Assembly (NCBI GenBank): GCA_937901055.1
Contig: CALCGO010000270.1
Span: forward strand, 1-17,071
Source of the DNA: an uncultured Rhodobacterales bacterium
GTDB lineage: Bacteria > Pseudomonadota > Alphaproteobacteria > Rhodobacterales > Rhodobacteraceae
Length of the DNA stretch: 17,071 bases
Reading direction: 5' to 3'
This document shows positions 6,877 to 14,337 of the stretch, piece by piece (position 1 is the first letter of the stretch; each line of letters starts with the position of its first letter). The translations under genes and the position numbers were made by a program. A model generated the notes under the pieces. The model made no database searches. It was not told where the DNA came from and saw nothing but the letters and a program-made list of their open reading frames with translations.

Positions 6877-7260
6877 ATGGCCGATGTAAACCGGGGCAAC
6901 CGCCCACTTTCACCACATATTTCAGTTTACCGTTGGCAATTGTCGATGCTCACTTCTATGACGCACCGAATTACAGGTATTGGACTGACACTTGGTGCGA
7001 TATTGGTGGTTTGGTGGTTCTTGGCAGCCTCGACCAACGCGGAGTATTTCGCGACGGCCGACGCGGTGCTGACAAGCTGGTTTGGGTCGTTGATATTGAT
7101 CGGATCACTCTGGGCGCTTTGTTTCCACTTTCTTAACGGTATCCGGCATCTGATTTGGGATACGGGTCGCGGGTTGGAATTAGAATCTACTAAGAAGACC
7201 GGACTGGTGGTTTTGATCGGGTCGGTCGTTCTGACCATTCTCACACTGCTAGTGATATAA
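6877..7260 (+). CDS. sdhC: Succinate dehydrogenase cytochrome b556 subunit
   Basis: SdhC is a membrane anchor of complex II and helps bind heme b and ubiquinone. The 127-residue protein has the family opening NRPLSPHISVYRW and three membrane helices (about 28-50, 65-87, 108-127). Key residues fall at the same numbers as in E. coli SdhC: S27, H30 and R31 in SMTHRITG near the quinone site, and the heme-ligand candidate H84 in FHFLNGIRHLIWD. AAGGGG precedes the ATG. It is the first gene of the sdh operon. sdhD starts 13 bases after its stop behind a strong ribosome binding site. The paired GTGATCAC element lies upstream. Confidence 0.97.
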   Translation: MADVNRGNRPLSPHISVYRWQLSMLTSMTHRITGIGLTLGAILVVWWFLAASTNAEYFATADAVLTSWFGSLILIGSLWALCFHFLNGIRHLIWDTGRGLELESTKKTGLVVLIGSVVLTILTLLVI

Positions 7261-7273
7261 GGAGGAGCGGAAG

Positions 7274-7648
7274 ATGAGCTATCTAACCGAAAAAAAGCGC
7301 GTTCAAGGACTTGGTTCCGCCAAGGATGGAACGGGACATTTCATCAGCCAACGTGTAACCGCGATTGCGCTGATCCCACTGGTCGTTCTGTTTGTTCTGC
7401 CGTTCGGCTACAATCTTGGCGCTGGCTATAACCGCGTGATCGAGGCGTATTCGCACCCGATTAATGCAATTATCACAATGTTGTTCTTTGTCACGCTCTT
7501 CACGCATTTGCGTTTAGGACTTCAGGTTGTGATCGAAGATTACGTTCATGGCCACAGCGCGCGCACAGCGTTGCTTATCGCTAACACCCTTTTCTGCTGG
7601 TTGTTCGGTCTGACGGGTGTTTTCGCCGTCGCCAAAATCGCCCTTTAA
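7274..7648 (+). CDS. sdhD: Succinate dehydrogenase hydrophobic membrane anchor subunit
   Basis: SdhD pairs with SdhC to hold the catalytic subunits on the membrane and completes the heme and quinone sites. The 124-residue protein has a soluble N-terminus containing VQGLGSAKDGTGHF and three membrane helices (about 28-47, 62-86, 97-120). H78 in FTHLRLG and Y90 in EDYVHGH are 12 residues apart, the same spacing as heme ligand H71 and quinone-site Y83 in E. coli SdhD. Both sites therefore appear intact. GGAGGAG lies before the ATG. sdhA begins 15 bases downstream of the stop. Confidence 0.96.
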   Translation: MSYLTEKKRVQGLGSAKDGTGHFISQRVTAIALIPLVVLFVLPFGYNLGAGYNRVIEAYSHPINAIITMLFFVTLFTHLRLGLQVVIEDYVHGHSARTALLIANTLFCWLFGLTGVFAVAKIAL

Positions 7649-7663
7649 TACGCGGAGGCCATC

Positions 7664-9472
7664 ATGGCTGCTTACGAATATATTGATCATAATTATGACG
7701 TTGTTGTTGTCGGTGCCGGTGGCGCGGGTTTGCGGGCAACGCTGGGCATGGCCGAGCAGGGGTTGAAGACCGCTTGCGTAACCAAGGTTTTTCCGACGCG
7801 TTCGCATACTGTTGCGGCGCAGGGCGGGATCGCGGCATCCTTGTCGAACATGGGGCCGGATAACTGGCAGTGGCATATGTATGACACTGTTAAGGGGTCC
7901 GACTGGTTGGGCGACATGGACGCGATGGAATATCTGGTTCGCGAAGCCCCCAAGGCGGTTTACGAGTTGGAGCATTACGGCGTTCCGTTTTCGCGTACCG
8001 AAGAAGGCAAGATTTATCAGCGCCCGTTTGGTGGTCACACAACTGAATTTGGCGAGGGCCCGCCTGTGCAGCGTACATGTGCCGCCGCAGACCGTACTGG
8101 TCATGCGATGTTGCATACGCTTTACGGCCAGTCGTTGAAGCATAACGCAGAGTTTTATATCGAATACTTCGCGATTGATCTGATCATGTCGGAAGACGGG
8201 CAGTGTCAGGGTATTCTGGCGTGGAAGCTGGATGACGGAACATTGCACCGTTTCAATGCAAAGATGACGGTGTTGGCGACGGGTGGTTATGGCCGCGCGT
8301 TCTTTAGCTGTACATCGGCACACACCTGTACCGGTGACGGCGGTGGTATGGTTGCGCGCCAAGGCAAAGCGCTTCAGGATATGGAATTTGTGCAGTTCCA
8401 CCCGACGGGCATTTATGGTGCTGGCATGTTGATTACCGAAGGTGCGCGCGGCGAGGGTGGTTATCTGACCAACTCCGAGGGCGAGCGATACATGGAACGC
8501 TATGCTCCGACGTATAAAGATTTGGCATCGCGCGATGTGGTTCCACGTTGTTCGACGATTGAAATTCGTGAGGGGCGTGGCGTTGGACCGAATAAGGACC
8601 ACGTGTATTTACACCTCGATCACCTGCCGCCAGAAGTTTTGGCTGAACGGCTTCCGGGCATTTCAGAAAGCGCCAAGATTTTCGCGGGCGTCGATCTAAC
8701 GAAGGAGCCGATTCCGGTTCTGCCGACGGTTCACTATAATATGGGCGGCATTCCGACCAACTATATGGGCCAAGTTTTGGACCCGACTGCAGATGATCAC
8801 GACCGCATTATGCCCGGCCTTATGGCTGTGGGTGAGGCAAGCTGTGCATCTGTTCACGGCGCGAACCGGTTGGGCTCAAATTCGTTGATTGATCTGGTCG
8901 TGTTTGGGCGTGCCGCTGCGATTAAGGCGGGCGAAGTTGTTGACCCCAACACACCAAATGCACCGCTAAACACTGATTCTCTTGATCAGGCGATGGAACG
9001 CTTTGACGGGTTGCGCCATGCAAACGGTGCAATCTCGACAGCCGAGATGCGTCTGGACATGCAAAAAACCATGCAAACGGATGCGGCGGTATTCCGGTCA
9101 AACAAATCCTTGTCTGAGGGTGTCGATAAGATGTCGGCGATTGCTGCAAAAATGGGCGATTTGAAGGTCTCTGACCGTTCTATGGTGTGGAATAGTGACT
9201 TGATGGAAACGCTTGAGTTAACCAATTTGATGCCAAGCGCATTGGCAACCATCGTATCCGCCGAGGCCCGTAAAGAGTCGCGCGGGGCGCATGCACATGA
9301 AGATTACCCTGATCGGGATGATGAAAACTGGCGTAAACATACGCTCGCAAAGGTTGACGACAAGGGGGCAGTTACGCTTTCTTATAGGGACGTTCATCAA
9401 GAACCGTTAACCGCGCAGGCCGATGGCGGGATTGATCTGGCAAAGATCGCCCCCAAAGCCCGCGTTTATTAA
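7664..9472 (+). CDS. sdhA: Succinate dehydrogenase flavoprotein subunit
   Basis: SdhA carries covalent FAD and oxidises succinate to fumarate, passing electrons to SdhB. The 602-residue protein has the dinucleotide-binding motif VVVGAGGAGLRA (14-25) and TRSHTVAAQGG, whose H48 is the expected FAD attachment residue. The active-site set is complete: H246 in FHPTGI, the TEGARGEGG loop (258-266), R290 in SRDVV, H358 in VHYNMGG and R402 in GANRLGSNSL, in the positions expected from E. coli. Length is typical. GGAGG precedes the ATG. Unlike the compact order in many bacteria, sdhB does not follow directly: two small lipoprotein genes and a 600-codon gene intervene. Confidence 0.98.
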   Translation: MAAYEYIDHNYDVVVVGAGGAGLRATLGMAEQGLKTACVTKVFPTRSHTVAAQGGIAASLSNMGPDNWQWHMYDTVKGSDWLGDMDAMEYLVREAPKAVYELEHYGVPFSRTEEGKIYQRPFGGHTTEFGEGPPVQRTCAAADRTGHAMLHTLYGQSLKHNAEFYIEYFAIDLIMSEDGQCQGILAWKLDDGTLHRFNAKMTVLATGGYGRAFFSCTSAHTCTGDGGGMVARQGKALQDMEFVQFHPTGIYGAGMLITEGARGEGGYLTNSEGERYMERYAPTYKDLASRDVVPRCSTIEIREGRGVGPNKDHVYLHLDHLPPEVLAERLPGISESAKIFAGVDLTKEPIPVLPTVHYNMGGIPTNYMGQVLDPTADDHDRIMPGLMAVGEASCASVHGANRLGSNSLIDLVVFGRAAAIKAGEVVDPNTPNAPLNTDSLDQAMERFDGLRHANGAISTAEMRLDMQKTMQTDAAVFRSNKSLSEGVDKMSAIAAKMGDLKVSDRSMVWNSDLMETLELTNLMPSALATIVSAEARKESRGAHAHEDYPDRDDENWRKHTLAKVDDKGAVTLSYRDVHQEPLTAQADGGIDLAKIAPKARVY

Positions 9473-9482
9473 GGGGAATATC

Positions 9483-9770
9483 ATGTTTCGTTTTGGCATA
9501 ACCGCAGGTGTTTTTGGTTTGGTTTTATCGGCATGTACGTTGCCGCAGATGACCTACACCGAGGCGATGGTGCTGTGTCAGGACAAGGCGGATGCTGCAG
9601 CTGGCCCACAAGGGGCCCTCGGGTTTAGTGTTGGCACTGGCGGAACGAATGCTAGCCTCTCGATCTCGGTTAGCGATTCATATTTCAACGGGGATGACCC
9701 CGCGGTTGTGTATGAAACTTGTATGAACGAATTATCCCAAAACGGACAAATTTCAGGAGTTTCAGAATGA
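9483..9770 (+). CDS. Small lipoprotein inside the sdh operon, unknown function
   Basis: The 95-residue product has a hydrophobic signal sequence ending in a lipobox, LSAC, with C18 as the likely lipidated residue. T19 and L20 follow, and without Asp at +2 outer-membrane sorting is likely. The mature part has two more cysteines (C32, C80), a possible disulfide, and a Gly/Ser-rich middle (about 47-65). I do not recognise the family. GGGG stands before ATG 9483, ten bases after sdhA. An in-frame upstream ATG at 9423 lies inside sdhA and would bury the signal peptide, so it is not used. The stop overlaps the next start (ATGA), indicating translational coupling. Confidence 0.75.
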   Translation: MFRFGITAGVFGLVLSACTLPQMTYTEAMVLCQDKADAAAGPQGALGFSVGTGGTNASLSISVSDSYFNGDDPAVVYETCMNELSQNGQISGVSE

Positions 9771-9991
9771 AAAGCATAACATTGGTCACAATCGCAGCGG
9801 CACTGTTTATCACGGCGGCGTGCGAGCGGGTTACAGAAGAATCCATCCAAGCGAACGCGTTGGTTTACAGTTTGAACCTTACACCTGATGAAATGAATAT
9901 TTGGGAAACGCTAGCCCAAGAACAGCGCGACCGCGCGGCGGTGTTTATCCAAAACGGTGGAACGTTGATCGCGTCGCTTGGAGATAAGTGA
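9767..9991 (+). CDS. Second small lipoprotein inside the sdh operon, unknown function
   Basis: This 74-residue protein begins MKSITLVTIAAALFITAACE, a short signal peptide with a lipobox-like ITAAC (C19). The mature part is a short, charged, mostly helical-looking segment of 56 residues that includes LTPDEMNIWETLAQEQRDRAA (split here as LTPDEMNIWETL, about 38-49, then AQEQRDRAA). The ATG overlaps the previous stop (ATGA) and has GGAG eight bases upstream, which fixes the start. No family is recognised. Position between sdhA and sdhB implies co-transcription with complex II genes. A role in complex II assembly or in the envelope is only a guess. Confidence 0.75.
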   Translation: MKSITLVTIAAALFITAACERVTEESIQANALVYSLNLTPDEMNIWETLAQEQRDRAAVFIQNGGTLIASLGDK

Positions 9992-10024
9992 TCAACATAC
10001 GTGTGATTTAGGATTGCGACTGCT

Positions 10025-11827
10025 GTGACATATGAATTTCCCAAACTCTCTGGGGTGCCCTACATACGATTTTTGGCACGAATGCACAGGCATTTGCAGC
10101 CCAACTGGTATTTGGAAGTTGGTACCAACACAGGAAGAAGCCTTCAAAAAGCTACTGGAAACGCCATTGCGGTCGATCCGGATTTCAAGGTTTCTGCGAA
10201 TGTGATTGGTACCAGGAAGCAGACGCATTTCTACCAGATGACGAGTGATGCATTTTACGATGGAAAATATGCAAAAGCACATTGTGACTCGATCGACTTT
10301 GCCTTTCTCGACGGACTTCATTTGTTTGAGTTTCTCCTTCGAGATTTTATCGGAACCGAAAAACTAAGTACGACTGATGGTGTTATCGCGATGCATGATT
10401 GTATTCCGATGACATATGTCGCGGCAAAAAGAAATTGGGACACGAAGGCAACCAACGCATGGACCGGGGATGTATGGAAGCTGGTTCCAATTCTTAAAAA
10501 GTACCGCCCAGACCTGACGATTGATGTATTGGACTGTCCACCAAGTGGCCTCACGATCGTTACGAACCTAGACCCCAAAAACGACACGCTTGAACGCCAT
10601 TATGATGAGATAATTTCCGACTTTACGGAACTGAGCCTTACGGACTACGGTGAAGAAAAGCTAATCAACGAGCTGAACATAGTTAACAGCCGTGCTTATC
10701 CCGCAAACCGGTTTGTTGGCGGCACTGCACCAGTTGTTCAGCCGGAGAAGTCGGCTACCGAAGTTGCAACAGAAATCGTCGATAGCATCCGTGGGTTGGG
10801 CTCCGACAAGTCCGGATATGATATACGGCGTATGGAACCTGGCGTGCGAGGCCACTCGGGTGACGAACGTTCCGAGTTCGATGGCGGCCCTTGCATCGCT
10901 ATTAAGATACCGCCAGAAGATCATACCGTTTGTAACCATTGGGGCGAATACCACTTTGCGGTTTCACTGTCCAAGTCGTTAAACAAGCTCGGTTTGAAAA
11001 CCAGAATTGATTGTCGATCCGAATGGTACAAAAATCGCACCCATGGCGATGTTGAGCTGGTACTACGGGGGGGCTTCGAATTTGAACCTATATCGGAGCT
11101 GCCGTGCATCTACTGGGTGTTGTATCCGTCAAAGGAAAGAATTCCCAAAGATCTAATACATGCCGATCATGTGTTTGTAGCGTCGGAAGGGTTTGCCGAA
11201 GTTATCCGACGTAAAACAAGCGCCGGAAGTGTTAGTGTATTGTTGCAGTGCACTGACCGAGACATTTTCTCGCCTGATACATGTTCGGAACCGGCCCGTG
11301 AAAACGTACTATTTGTCGGGCTGGCGATGCGGCACAGGATTAATGGTGGTGCCGTAAAATTAGCTTTGGAGGCCGGGGAAGATGTTGTCGTTTGGGGGCG
11401 CGATTGGCAGGCTATGCCGCAAGCTACGTGTAGAGGTGAGCGGGTTCCCAATGAGCAACTTGGTACTCTCTATGCATCCGCCAATGTGGTTCTCAATGAC
11501 CATGTTCCAAGAATGCGGAAAAACGGCTTTGTGAATAACCGTGTCTTTGACGTTCTTGCTTCTGGCTCAGCTTTGGTAATGGACGCGGTGACGGGTATTC
11601 CCGAGGCGCTGAGGCCGTATATCTATCGATACGAAGATGTAGCATCGATGCGAGAGAGCTTGGACAAGGCATTGAGTGAATCTGAAGAAATAAAGCGGTC
11701 ACGAATAGAGTTTGCGCAGTACATACGTGATAATCACAGCTTCGACACCCGTGCAATACAAATTAAGCAGATGATGAACGCTCTGATAGCAGCGCGTTCT
11801 GATAACCGGAGACAAATAAATGGTTGA
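10025..11827 (+). CDS. Two-domain SAM methyltransferase + glycosyltransferase protein embedded between sdhA and sdhB
   Basis: The 600-residue product has two recognisable halves. Residues 1-200 look like a class I SAM methyltransferase of the Methyltransf_24 type: YLEVGTNTGRSL (29-40, SAM loop), AVDPDF (49-54), DFAFLDGLHLFEF (91-103) and GVIAMHDCIP (119-128). After a variable linker (about 210-285), residues 285-590 resemble a CgeB-like/GT4-type glycosyltransferase: IYWVLYPS, VLFVGLAMRHRINGG (428-442), VVVWGRDWQ, then YASANVVLNDH and NNRVFDVLASGSALVMD (504-520) with the nucleotide-sugar binding pattern. There is no signal peptide or membrane segment, so it is probably cytoplasmic. The start is GTG 10025 with a weak ribosome site. 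The gene overlaps sdhB by 8 bases. Acceptor and sugar are unknown. Codon and base use look AT-richer than sdhA, suggesting later acquisition. Confidence 0.8.
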   Translation: MTYEFPKLSGVPYIRFLARMHRHLQPNWYLEVGTNTGRSLQKATGNAIAVDPDFKVSANVIGTRKQTHFYQMTSDAFYDGKYAKAHCDSIDFAFLDGLHLFEFLLRDFIGTEKLSTTDGVIAMHDCIPMTYVAAKRNWDTKATNAWTGDVWKLVPILKKYRPDLTIDVLDCPPSGLTIVTNLDPKNDTLERHYDEIISDFTELSLTDYGEEKLINELNIVNSRAYPANRFVGGTAPVVQPEKSATEVATEIVDSIRGLGSDKSGYDIRRMEPGVRGHSGDERSEFDGGPCIAIKIPPEDHTVCNHWGEYHFAVSLSKSLNKLGLKTRIDCRSEWYKNRTHGDVELVLRGGFEFEPISELPCIYWVLYPSKERIPKDLIHADHVFVASEGFAEVIRRKTSAGSVSVLLQCTDRDIFSPDTCSEPARENVLFVGLAMRHRINGGAVKLALEAGEDVVVWGRDWQAMPQATCRGERVPNEQLGTLYASANVVLNDHVPRMRKNGFVNNRVFDVLASGSALVMDAVTGIPEALRPYIYRYEDVASMRESLDKALSESEEIKRSRIEFAQYIRDNHSFDTRAIQIKQMMNALIAARSDNRRQING

Positions 11828-12596
11828 ATTCACCCTACCGAAAAATTCTCGTATGACTATCGGGAAAACCTGGCCTAAACCGCAAGGTGCTAATGTGCGG
11901 GCCTTTAAGGTTTACCGGTTCGATCCGGATTCGGGTGAGAACCCCCGGGTAGATACGTATTACCTTGACCTAGATGATTGCGGGCCGATGATTTTGGATG
12001 CGCTAATCAAGATCAAGACGGATATTGATCCGACGTTGACGTTCCGGCGCTCCTGTCGCGAAGGTATTTGCGGATCTTGTGCGATGAGTATTGATGGTAT
12101 CAATACGTTGGCTTGTTTGCATGGTATGGACGATGTGAAGGGCGACGTTAAGATTTACCCGTTGCCGCATATGCCAGTGGTCAAGGATTTGATTCCTGAT
12201 TTGACGCATTTCTACGCGCAGCATGCCAGCATTATGCCGTGGTTGGAAACCAAGACTAACCGACCCGCGAAAGAGTGGCGTCAATCGATTGATGACCGCA
12301 AGAAGCTCGATGGGTTGTATGAATGCGTGATGTGTGCGTCTTGTTCCACCTCGTGCCCAAGCTATTGGTGGAACGGTGATCGGTATCTAGGGCCAGCAGC
12401 GCTGTTGCACGCTTATCGGTGGATTATCGACAGCCGCGACGAGGCTACCGGCGAGCGCCTGGATGAGTTGGAAGACCCGTTCAAGCTTTATCGTTGTCAC
12501 ACGATCATGAACTGCACCAACACCTGCCCGAAGGGGTTGAATCCTGCGAAAGCGATTGCGGAAATCAAAACCATGATGGTTGAACGTAGGGTTTAA
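11820..12596 (+). CDS. sdhB: Succinate dehydrogenase iron-sulfur subunit
   Basis: SdhB relays electrons from FAD to ubiquinone through three clusters. The 258-residue protein has all expected ligands: [2Fe-2S] C79, C84, C87 and C99 (SCREGICGSCAM and LACL); [4Fe-4S] C169, C172, C175 and C236; [3Fe-4S] C179, C226 and C232. It contains YECVMCASCSTSCPSYWWN and RCHTIMNCTNTCPKGLNPAK. The ATG at 11820 overlaps the end of the methyltransferase-glycosyltransferase gene by eight bases, with GGAG eight bases upstream. It therefore depends on a transcript, and possibly on ribosomes, crossing that accessory gene. A strong intrinsic terminator follows. Confidence 0.98.
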   Translation: MVEFTLPKNSRMTIGKTWPKPQGANVRAFKVYRFDPDSGENPRVDTYYLDLDDCGPMILDALIKIKTDIDPTLTFRRSCREGICGSCAMSIDGINTLACLHGMDDVKGDVKIYPLPHMPVVKDLIPDLTHFYAQHASIMPWLETKTNRPAKEWRQSIDDRKKLDGLYECVMCASCSTSCPSYWWNGDRYLGPAALLHAYRWIIDSRDEATGERLDELEDPFKLYRCHTIMNCTNTCPKGLNPAKAIAEIKTMMVERRV

Positions 12597-12619
12597 GCGA
12601 CAACATAAAAGAAACAATC

Positions 12620-12650
12620 GGCCCTGCCATCTGGCGGGGCTTTTTGTTTT
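12620..12650 (+). terminator. Intrinsic terminator after sdhB
   Basis: GCCCTGCC (12621-12628), a 4-base loop and GGCGGGGC (12633-12640) form an 8-bp GC-rich stem with one G-U pair. TTTTTGTTTT follows directly. It lies 24 bases after the sdhB stop and closes the sdh operon. Confidence 0.9.
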
Positions 12651-12687
12651 CTGCAACAGTAATGTTTGGACCCAAGCAGGAGCAAAC

Positions 12688-13551
12688 ATGAAACTTTCAA
12701 GCCCTCAAACCGCCGAACCTGCAGATTCGACTGCACGCCGCGCGGTAGCGCCCGTTATCTGTTATCCTGTTGATGCGCTTCCGTCTGCGAACCCCGTTTT
12801 GTTTGGCGCTGCGCGTGAAGGGATGGAATTGATCGATGAGGTAATCGTTCAACCACGTGATGCTGCAACATTCAGGGTTCCGGCAGGGCACTATTTTCGG
12901 ATCAAAAGCGTTGAAGGCTCGCAGGTCGGAGATCTGAACTTGTGGAACGCGAATGACCTTTCGGAGAAGTTCTACAGCGGCAAAACACGGGCTTTGCATG
13001 GAACGCATTTATCGACAGGTGATAGGATGTGGTCCAGTTACCCGTCGTTTCGCCCAATGGCTACGATAACGTATGATACGCTTGATTGGTATGGTTACGA
13101 TGACGACGGTGGTTCTGTGCATGATGTTATTGGAACACGCTGCGATCCCTATACCAACGCGTTGTTAAATGGTGATGACTATCACTACTGCTGCCACTCA
13201 AATTTGACACGTGCACTTTCGATCGAACGGGGGGTTAGTTTGCTGGAGGCGGAAACTTTTGTTCACGATGTACTAAATGTCTTTATGTGCACGGGCTTTA
13301 CCAAGCATACGCACCAGTATTTCATGAAAGCTAGTCCTGTACGCCCCGGCGACTTTATCGAGTTTTTTGCCGAGATCGACCTTTTGGGTGGATTGTCGGC
13401 CTGCCCCGGCGGTGATTGCAGTTCTGAACACTCCAGTGCCGAAGCGGACTGTTATCCCCTACAGATCGAGGTGTTTAAACCACGTGCGGGTAGTTTGACT
13501 GGGTGGCAAGGCCCACCCAAATCAACCTATTCCGGTACGCATGGTACTTAA
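12688..13551 (+). CDS. DUF1989 / urea carboxylase-associated family protein
   Basis: The 287-residue protein fits the DUF1989 family, members of which accompany urea carboxylase and other nitrogen-compound genes but whose own reaction is not settled. Typical segments are VPAGHYFRI (64-72), VGDLNLWNAND (80-90), TRCDPYTN (150-157), the CCHSNL motif (168-173) and SACPGGDCS near 237-245; these cysteines and histidines could bind metal. Family members often show a dehydratase-like or deaminase-like beta fold, but I make no catalytic claim. ATG 12688 has GGAG six bases upstream and follows the sdh terminator. No urea or allantoin genes are adjacent. It converges on deoD, sharing a 3-4 base stop-codon overlap. 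Confidence 0.8.
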   Translation: MKLSSPQTAEPADSTARRAVAPVICYPVDALPSANPVLFGAAREGMELIDEVIVQPRDAATFRVPAGHYFRIKSVEGSQVGDLNLWNANDLSEKFYSGKTRALHGTHLSTGDRMWSSYPSFRPMATITYDTLDWYGYDDDGGSVHDVIGTRCDPYTNALLNGDDYHYCCHSNLTRALSIERGVSLLEAETFVHDVLNVFMCTGFTKHTHQYFMKASPVRPGDFIEFFAEIDLLGGLSACPGGDCSSEHSSAEADCYPLQIEVFKPRAGSLTGWQGPPKSTYSGTHGT

Positions 13552-14252
13552 GTAAACGCTGCCTCTAGTGCGATTTCTACCATGTCACCAAAGCTGCGCT
13601 CGCGTTGACCGGAGGGGAGTGCCTCGTGTGTTTTCAGATGGTCGCTGACCGTCAAAACCGCCAAAGCACGCGCGTTGTGGCGGGCGGCGAGCGTGTAAAG
13701 TTCGGCGGCTTCCATTTCCACGGCTAAAACGTTGTGGCGTTCCAGTTGTGCATCTAGTTCAGGGCTTTCGGAGTAGAACACGTCTGATGAGAAAATGTTC
13801 CCAACATGCACAGGCGTGTCGCGTTTTTCGGCTGCGGTCACGGCTGACTTTAGCAAGGACCAGTCTGCACAAGGGGCAAAGTTTGCCCCTCGGAAAATCT
13901 GGTTGTTCATGCTGGTTGTGGATGTCGTTGTCATCGCAATGATCACGTCACGCACGTTGATGCTTTCTTGCATCGCGCCGCATGAGCCGATGCGTATCAG
14001 TGTTTTCGCGCCGTAGTCTTGTATCAACTCATTTACGTAAATCGATAGGGAGGGCATGCCCATTCCTGTACCATGGATTGTTACGGGGCTTCCCTTCCAC
14101 GTGCCGGTGAACCCCAGCATCCCGCGGACTTCGTTAACACAGACCACATCGTCTAGGAACGTCTCGGCGGCCCACTTTGCACGGTAGGGGTCGCCGGGTA
14201 GTAGAACGGTCTCGGCAATTTCGCCAGGCTTTGCGCCAATATGTACGTCCCT
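13548..14252 (-). CDS. deoD: Purine-nucleoside phosphorylase DeoD type, lacking a normal start codon
   Basis: DeoD splits purine nucleosides with phosphate into base and ribose-1-phosphate (purine salvage, cytosolic hexamer). The homologous frame has 234 codons, and key residues fall exactly at E. coli numbers: H4, G20, R24, R87, S90 (RIGSCGA), E179/E181 (VEMEAA), D204 (VSDH) and R217. However, the first codon of the homology (14252-14250) is AGG, preceded at once by an in-frame TGA. No ATG, GTG, TTG or CTG exists before the GTG at 14147, which would delete H4, G20 and R24. The only near-start is ATT at 14240-14238, seven bases after GAAGGGA; it would give 230 residues without H4. Explanations are ATT initiation, a start-codon mutation or a sequence error. 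Confidence 0.85.
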   Translation of the reverse strand, partial: RDVHIGAKPGEIAETVLLPGDPYRAKWAAETFLDDVVCVNEVRGMLGFTGTWKGSPVTIHGTGMGMPSLSIYVNELIQDYGAKTLIRIGSCGAMQESINVRDVIIAMTTTSTTSMNNQIFRGANFAPCADWSLLKSAVTAAEKRDTPVHVGNIFSSDVFYSESPELDAQLERHNVLAVEMEAAELYTLAARHNARALAVLTVSDHLKTHEALPSGQRERSFGDMVEIALEAAFT

Positions 14253-14254
14253 TC
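14248..14254 (-). promoter_or_regulatory. Shine-Dalgarno-like GAAGGGA ahead of the ATT codon of deoD
   Basis: On the minus strand GAAGGGA is followed after seven bases by the in-frame ATT at 14240-14238, an ideal ribosome-binding spacing. It overlaps the TGA and AGG codons at the edge of the deoD homology. If it is the true site, translation starts at ATT; the rare AUU start is known in a few bacterial genes such as infC. Confidence 0.4.
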
Positions 14255-14337
14255 AAAAACAGTTTTTTCGCTTATAGACCACCCGCGCTGCTTTGGTTAT
14301 ATCCTAAGCGACAGTTTTGCATAAAAGGTTGAAATAA

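Noticed and set aside
7514..8602. Open frame of 362 codons on the minus strand opposite sdhD/sdhA
   Set aside because: It is fully antisense to two unmistakable sdh genes, its translation shows no domain pattern, and it is rich in His/Arg/Thr as expected for an antisense shadow.
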